DNA from: Boswellia sacra
Lineage: Eukaryota > Streptophyta > Magnoliopsida > Sapindales > Burseraceae
Direction: 5' to 3'
Assembly: GCA_013180625.2 (NCBI GenBank)
Contig: SNVD02000468.1
Span: 62,001-126,000, forward strand
DNA: 64,000 nt
Below, piece by piece: positions 61,211 through 64,000 of this stretch (position 1 is the first letter of the stretch; each line of letters starts with the position of its first letter). The notes under the pieces are model-generated. The model saw only the letters and a list, made by a program, of their open reading frames with translations. It was not told the origin of the DNA and ran no database searches. The position numbers were made by a program, and so were the translations under genes.

Positions 61211-62360
61211 CTTGGGAAACATCATGCTTTACCTTTTAATAATAGTACTTCTATCTCTTCTGCTATTTTTGATCTTGTGCATATTGATATTTGGGGACCA
61301 TCTCCTATAGCCACTATAGGCAGTGCCATTTATTTTGTAATATTTGTGGATGATTACTCTTGGTTTACTTGGATATATTTTCTGAAACATCGTTCTTAAT
61401 TGCCTCAAATTTATGCTAATTTTGCTGCATTTGTTAAAACTTTGTACCATCAAAACTCTTCGGAAAGATAATGCTATGGAGTATAAAGACTTTGAATTTC
61501 TTCATCTACTTTCACAATATGGCACTATCATCCATCGATCATGTCCTAGGACTTCTCAACAAAATAGATGTGTCATATGAAAACACAGGCATATTTTGGA
61601 CACCATTCGCACCCCCTTGATTTCTGCTTCTTGTCGTGAATGTTTTTGGGAGAAGCTGCTCTCATAGCTATCTATACTATTAATCATATTCCTTCTTCTG
61701 TTATTGGTAATCAAACTCCTTATGAACGATTGTATGGTATCTACCCTCATTTTAGTCTTCTAGGAGTTTTTGAATGTGCTTGTTTTGTCTTTCTCCAGTC
61801 ACATGAACGCACAAAATTAGAACCTCTTACACGCCTTTGTTTTTTTCTTGGTTATGGCATTGAGCATAAAGGATATAGATGTTGTGATCCTATTTTTAAA
61901 CGTCGACGTGTCGCTCGGCATGTTACCTTTTGGGAACATAAAATGTTTTCCTCACTCTCTGAGTTTCAATTATTTGTAAATAATTCATGTTTCTTTTGTA
62001 ATCCTTCAATTGAATTATTTCCTGAAATAAATTTTGATGACATTGACGATTAGACACCTCATATTTCCCCTAACATTGTTGATACAGGACAAATAGATGA
62101 TCAACTTATTGCCCTTCCTACAACATCTAGCTCGTCTAAGGATTCCACATCTCCACTTACTGATCCTACTCCTTCAAATGACCTTTCTCCTTGAGTACAT
62201 CATCCCTCACTCTATCTTCGTGACTATTGTTGTTATTCTGTTATTGTTTCTTTACATGAACCCTCCTCCTACAAGGAAGCCAATATTAATCCTCTTTGGC
62301 AACAAGCTATGCAAGGAAAATCACAGACTTTAGAAAAGACTCAAACTTGGGATTTGGTTG
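61211..62360 (+). pseudogene. Integrase of copia element C
   Basis: It resumes directly after CACTA 3 as LGKHHALPF, then DLVHIDIWGPSP, FVDDYSWFTWIYFLKHRS (first part of the catalytic DDE core), RTSQQNR in another frame, and the conserved CVFLQSHERTKLEPL with FFLGYGIEHKGYRC of the C-terminal region. Relatives have C.FGKHHRV and HLDVWGP here. Stops and frameshifts (for example near 61400 and 61580) break it. Integrase would insert the cDNA; this copy is inactive. Confidence 0.85.
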
Positions 62361-63000
62361 ATCTACCAGTTGGAAAAACTATTGTATGATGCAAATGGGT
62401 TTATAAAATTAAAACCCGTGCTGATGGTTCAGTGGAGCATTACAAAGCTCGCTTAGTGGCTAAGGGTTTTACTTAGGAGTATGGTATTGACTATGAAGAG
62501 ACGTTTGCTCCAGTAGCCTACCTCACTTCTGTTGGAAGTCTCATTGCTGTAGTAGCTGTACAAAAATGGCCACTATTTGAGATAGATGTCAAAAATGCTT
62601 TTCTTAATGGTGTTCTTTTAGAAGAAGTCTACATGAAACTACCATCTGGCTATGATCTTCCACCTGAAAAAGTTTGTCATCTTTGTAAAGCCCTGTATGG
62701 ACTCAAACAAGCCCCTAAAGCATGGTTTTCCAAATTCAGCTCCATGATTAGCAAGTTGGGTTTTCTTCTAGTTTTTATGATAATGCTTTATTTATTCATA
62801 AAACAAATGAAGGACACACTCTTTTGTTATTATATGTGGATGATATGATTATTACCAGGCAAGATTTGCAGGGCATTGCAGAATTGAAGTAGTTCCTTCA
62901 TATACAATTTAAGATGAAAGATCTTGGCCATTTGAGTTACTTCCTCAGGTTAGAAGTTTCTTCCCATGGTATAGGCTAGTATTTGTCCCAAGCCAAACTT
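62361..63000 (+). pseudogene. Reverse transcriptase of copia element C
   Basis: Copia RVT_2 landmarks appear in order: KWVYKIKTRADGSVEHYKA, RLVAKGFT, DYEETFAPVA, KWPLFEIDVKNAFLNG (first catalytic Asp), EEVYMKLPSGYDLP, LCKALYGLKQAPKAWF and the catalytic LLYVDDMIIT near 62835. In-frame stops occur near 62386, 62475 and 62892, and a frameshift near 62775. The TAG at 62475 stands where relatives have the Gln of FTQ. The enzyme would copy element RNA into DNA but cannot be made here. Confidence 0.9.
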
Positions 63001-63720
63001 GACTCGTGCCAACTTGACCGATAATAAAACTGCCAATACTCATCTTGAGGCTAATGTAAAACTTTCTCCTACATGGGGCACACTTTTGTAAGATCCTACT
63101 CTTTACAGGCAACTAGTTGGAAGTCTTATTTATCTTACTGCCACTCGCTGAGACATAGCTAATGCAGTTCATGTTGTAACCAGTTTATGACTACTTCTAT
63201 AGTACTCATTTGCTACCATTATTCGTGTCCTTCGATATGTCAAGGGTACCTTATTTCATGGTCTTCACTTCTTTGCCCAGTCCTCATTGCTATTACATGC
63301 ATTTTCTAATGTTGATTTGGCAAGTGATCCTACAGATAGAAGATCTACAACTGGCTATAGTTTCTTTTTCGGCAACTCCCTTATTTCTTGGCACAAAAAA
63401 AAGCAAACTGTAGTTTCTCGCTCAAGTACAGAGGCAGAATACAAGGTACTTGCTGACACTACTTTTGAACTTTTTTGGTTGCGATGGTTATTACATGACA
63501 TGGGGGTTTCATAATCCAGCGCTGCAACCATCTATTGTGACAACCAAAGAGCCATTCAAATTGCTCACAACGACATTTTCCATGAGCACACCAAACATAT
63601 CGAGATTGATGGTCACTATGTTCGGCACCATCTTGTCAATGGTACACTTTGACTCTCTCTTGTTTCTTCTGTTGATCAAACAACCAATGTCTTAACTGAA
63701 GCTCATCTACCAGGATGATT
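63001..63720 (+). pseudogene. RNase H of copia element C
   Basis: Segments RVLRYVKGTLFHGLHF, DRRSTTGYSFFFGNSLISWH, KKKQTVVSRSSTEAEYK, WLRWLLHDMGV, then in another frame CDNQRAIQIAHNDIFHEHTK, HIEIDGHYVRHHL and TEAHLPG form the complete copia C-terminus. The expected ALA after AEYK is VLA, and the adjacent DADWA is read as VDLAS. Two or more frame changes and stops are present. Confidence 0.85.
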
Positions 63721-63774
63721 CTCTGCTTTATCATGCAAACTCAACTTAGCAAATTCATTGCCAACTTGAGTTTC

Positions 63775-63782
63775 AGGGGGGA
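63775..63782 (+). promoter_or_regulatory. Polypurine tract of copia element C
   Basis: AGGGGGGA immediately before the 3' LTR, the usual plus-strand primer for copia replication. Confidence 0.85.
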
Positions 63783-64000
63783 TGTTAGAATATATTATTG
63801 CCCATGATTTTAATATATGATTGATATCAATCACTTTTAGTTTAGGCATACAATCAATCAATTACTCATCCTTACTTTAGGCATATAACTAATCAATCAA
63901 TCAATCACCTTTAATTTAAGCATATAATCAATCAATCAATTATCATTATTGAAATTATTTGTTTTCCTTGTTTATCATTTTTTTCTTTCCATTCTTGTAC
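63783..64000 (+). repeat. 3' LTR of copia element C (truncated by the window)
   Basis: The first 218 bp of the 3' LTR, starting TGTTAGAATATATTATTGCC. It shows the same AATCAATCAATCA repeats as the 5' LTR, with scattered substitutions and small indels. Confidence 0.85.

Larger units (their letters stand above)
51312..64000 (+). mobile_element. Ty1/copia element C, interrupted by two CACTA elements and cut by the window end
   Basis: The 5' LTR (51312-51637) starts TGTTAGAATACATTATT; the 3' LTR starts TGTTAGAATATATTATT at 63783 and runs off the window. The primer site TGGTATCAAAGC follows the 5' LTR and the tract AGGGGGGA precedes the 3' LTR. Gag, protease, integrase, reverse transcriptase and RNase H occur in copia order. 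Without CACTA 2 and 3 (about 8 kb) the body is about 4.8 kb, normal for copia. Several stops and frameshifts show that it is dead. The LTRs are related but diverged, so insertion is not very recent. The target duplication cannot be checked. Confidence 0.9.

Noticed and set aside
1..64000. tRNA, rRNA, known microRNA precursors or CRISPR arrays
   Set aside because: I looked for tRNA T-arm words such as GGTTCGA and for common conserved plant microRNA sequences by eye and found none with a fitting fold; there are no regularly spaced direct repeats of CRISPR type, which would not be expected in a plant.

Overview
This is an AT-rich nuclear segment of a eudicot plant chromosome. Two intact intronless AP2/ERF transcription-factor genes, plant-type Ty1/copia, CACTA, hAT and MULE elements, and decayed copies of plant genes all point to a dicot; the species cannot be fixed from sequence alone. 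Real genes are sparse. I support only two intact protein genes: a group IXc ERF of the ERF1/ERF15 type (36827-37537, minus) and a small ERF95-98/TDR1-type ERF (50411-50872, plus). Each has one AP2 domain and a C-terminal acidic EDLL-like activation motif. They lie 13 kb apart and probably belong to a local ERF cluster.

Layout. 1-2.4 kb: intergenic DNA and a small MITE. 2.7-11.1 kb: a decayed LTR retrotransposon (LTRs 2677-3085 and about 10671-11082) that has taken a MULE (3916-5350) and a hAT element (7209-10591); a second hAT (8199-9251) sits inside the first. 11.4-20.5 kb: a CACTA element (11434-20458) that carries a rearranged 14-3-3 gene fragment and is split by a Sirevirus-type copia element (13145-18010, 5-bp target duplication CATAT). 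20.6-23.9 kb: a DUF2828/vWA-like gene broken by stops and a Harbinger-like insertion. 25.5-27.9 kb: two related MITE-like elements. 30.6-35.2 kb: a second Sirevirus-type element with target duplication ATATT and no reverse transcriptase. 36.8-37.7 kb: ERF gene 1. 38-50 kb: mostly AT-rich intergenic DNA with a solo LTR (43863-44719), a minus-strand copia remnant, a fold-back element and a 52-bp-arm GC-rich hairpin. 50.4-50.9 kb: ERF gene 2. 51.3-64 kb: a third copia element, cut by the window end, interrupted by two CACTA elements (52234-56189, TSD TGA; 57201-61207, TSD GAA).

The most interesting content is in the CACTA elements. The first carries 14-3-3 exon sequence. The second carries the first exon of a plastid phosphoenolpyruvate/phosphate translocator and an exon piece of the retromer subunit VPS35. 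The identified pieces in both lie on the minus strand and end at recognisable splice donors, so these elements look like exon-shuffling vehicles that have not been catalogued here. No transposase was recognised in any of the three, so they are probably mobilised in trans. Both Sirevirus-type elements also lack reverse transcriptase and RNase H but keep LTRs, primer-binding site and polypurine signals. The window is therefore rich in non-autonomous elements that depend on enzymes made elsewhere.
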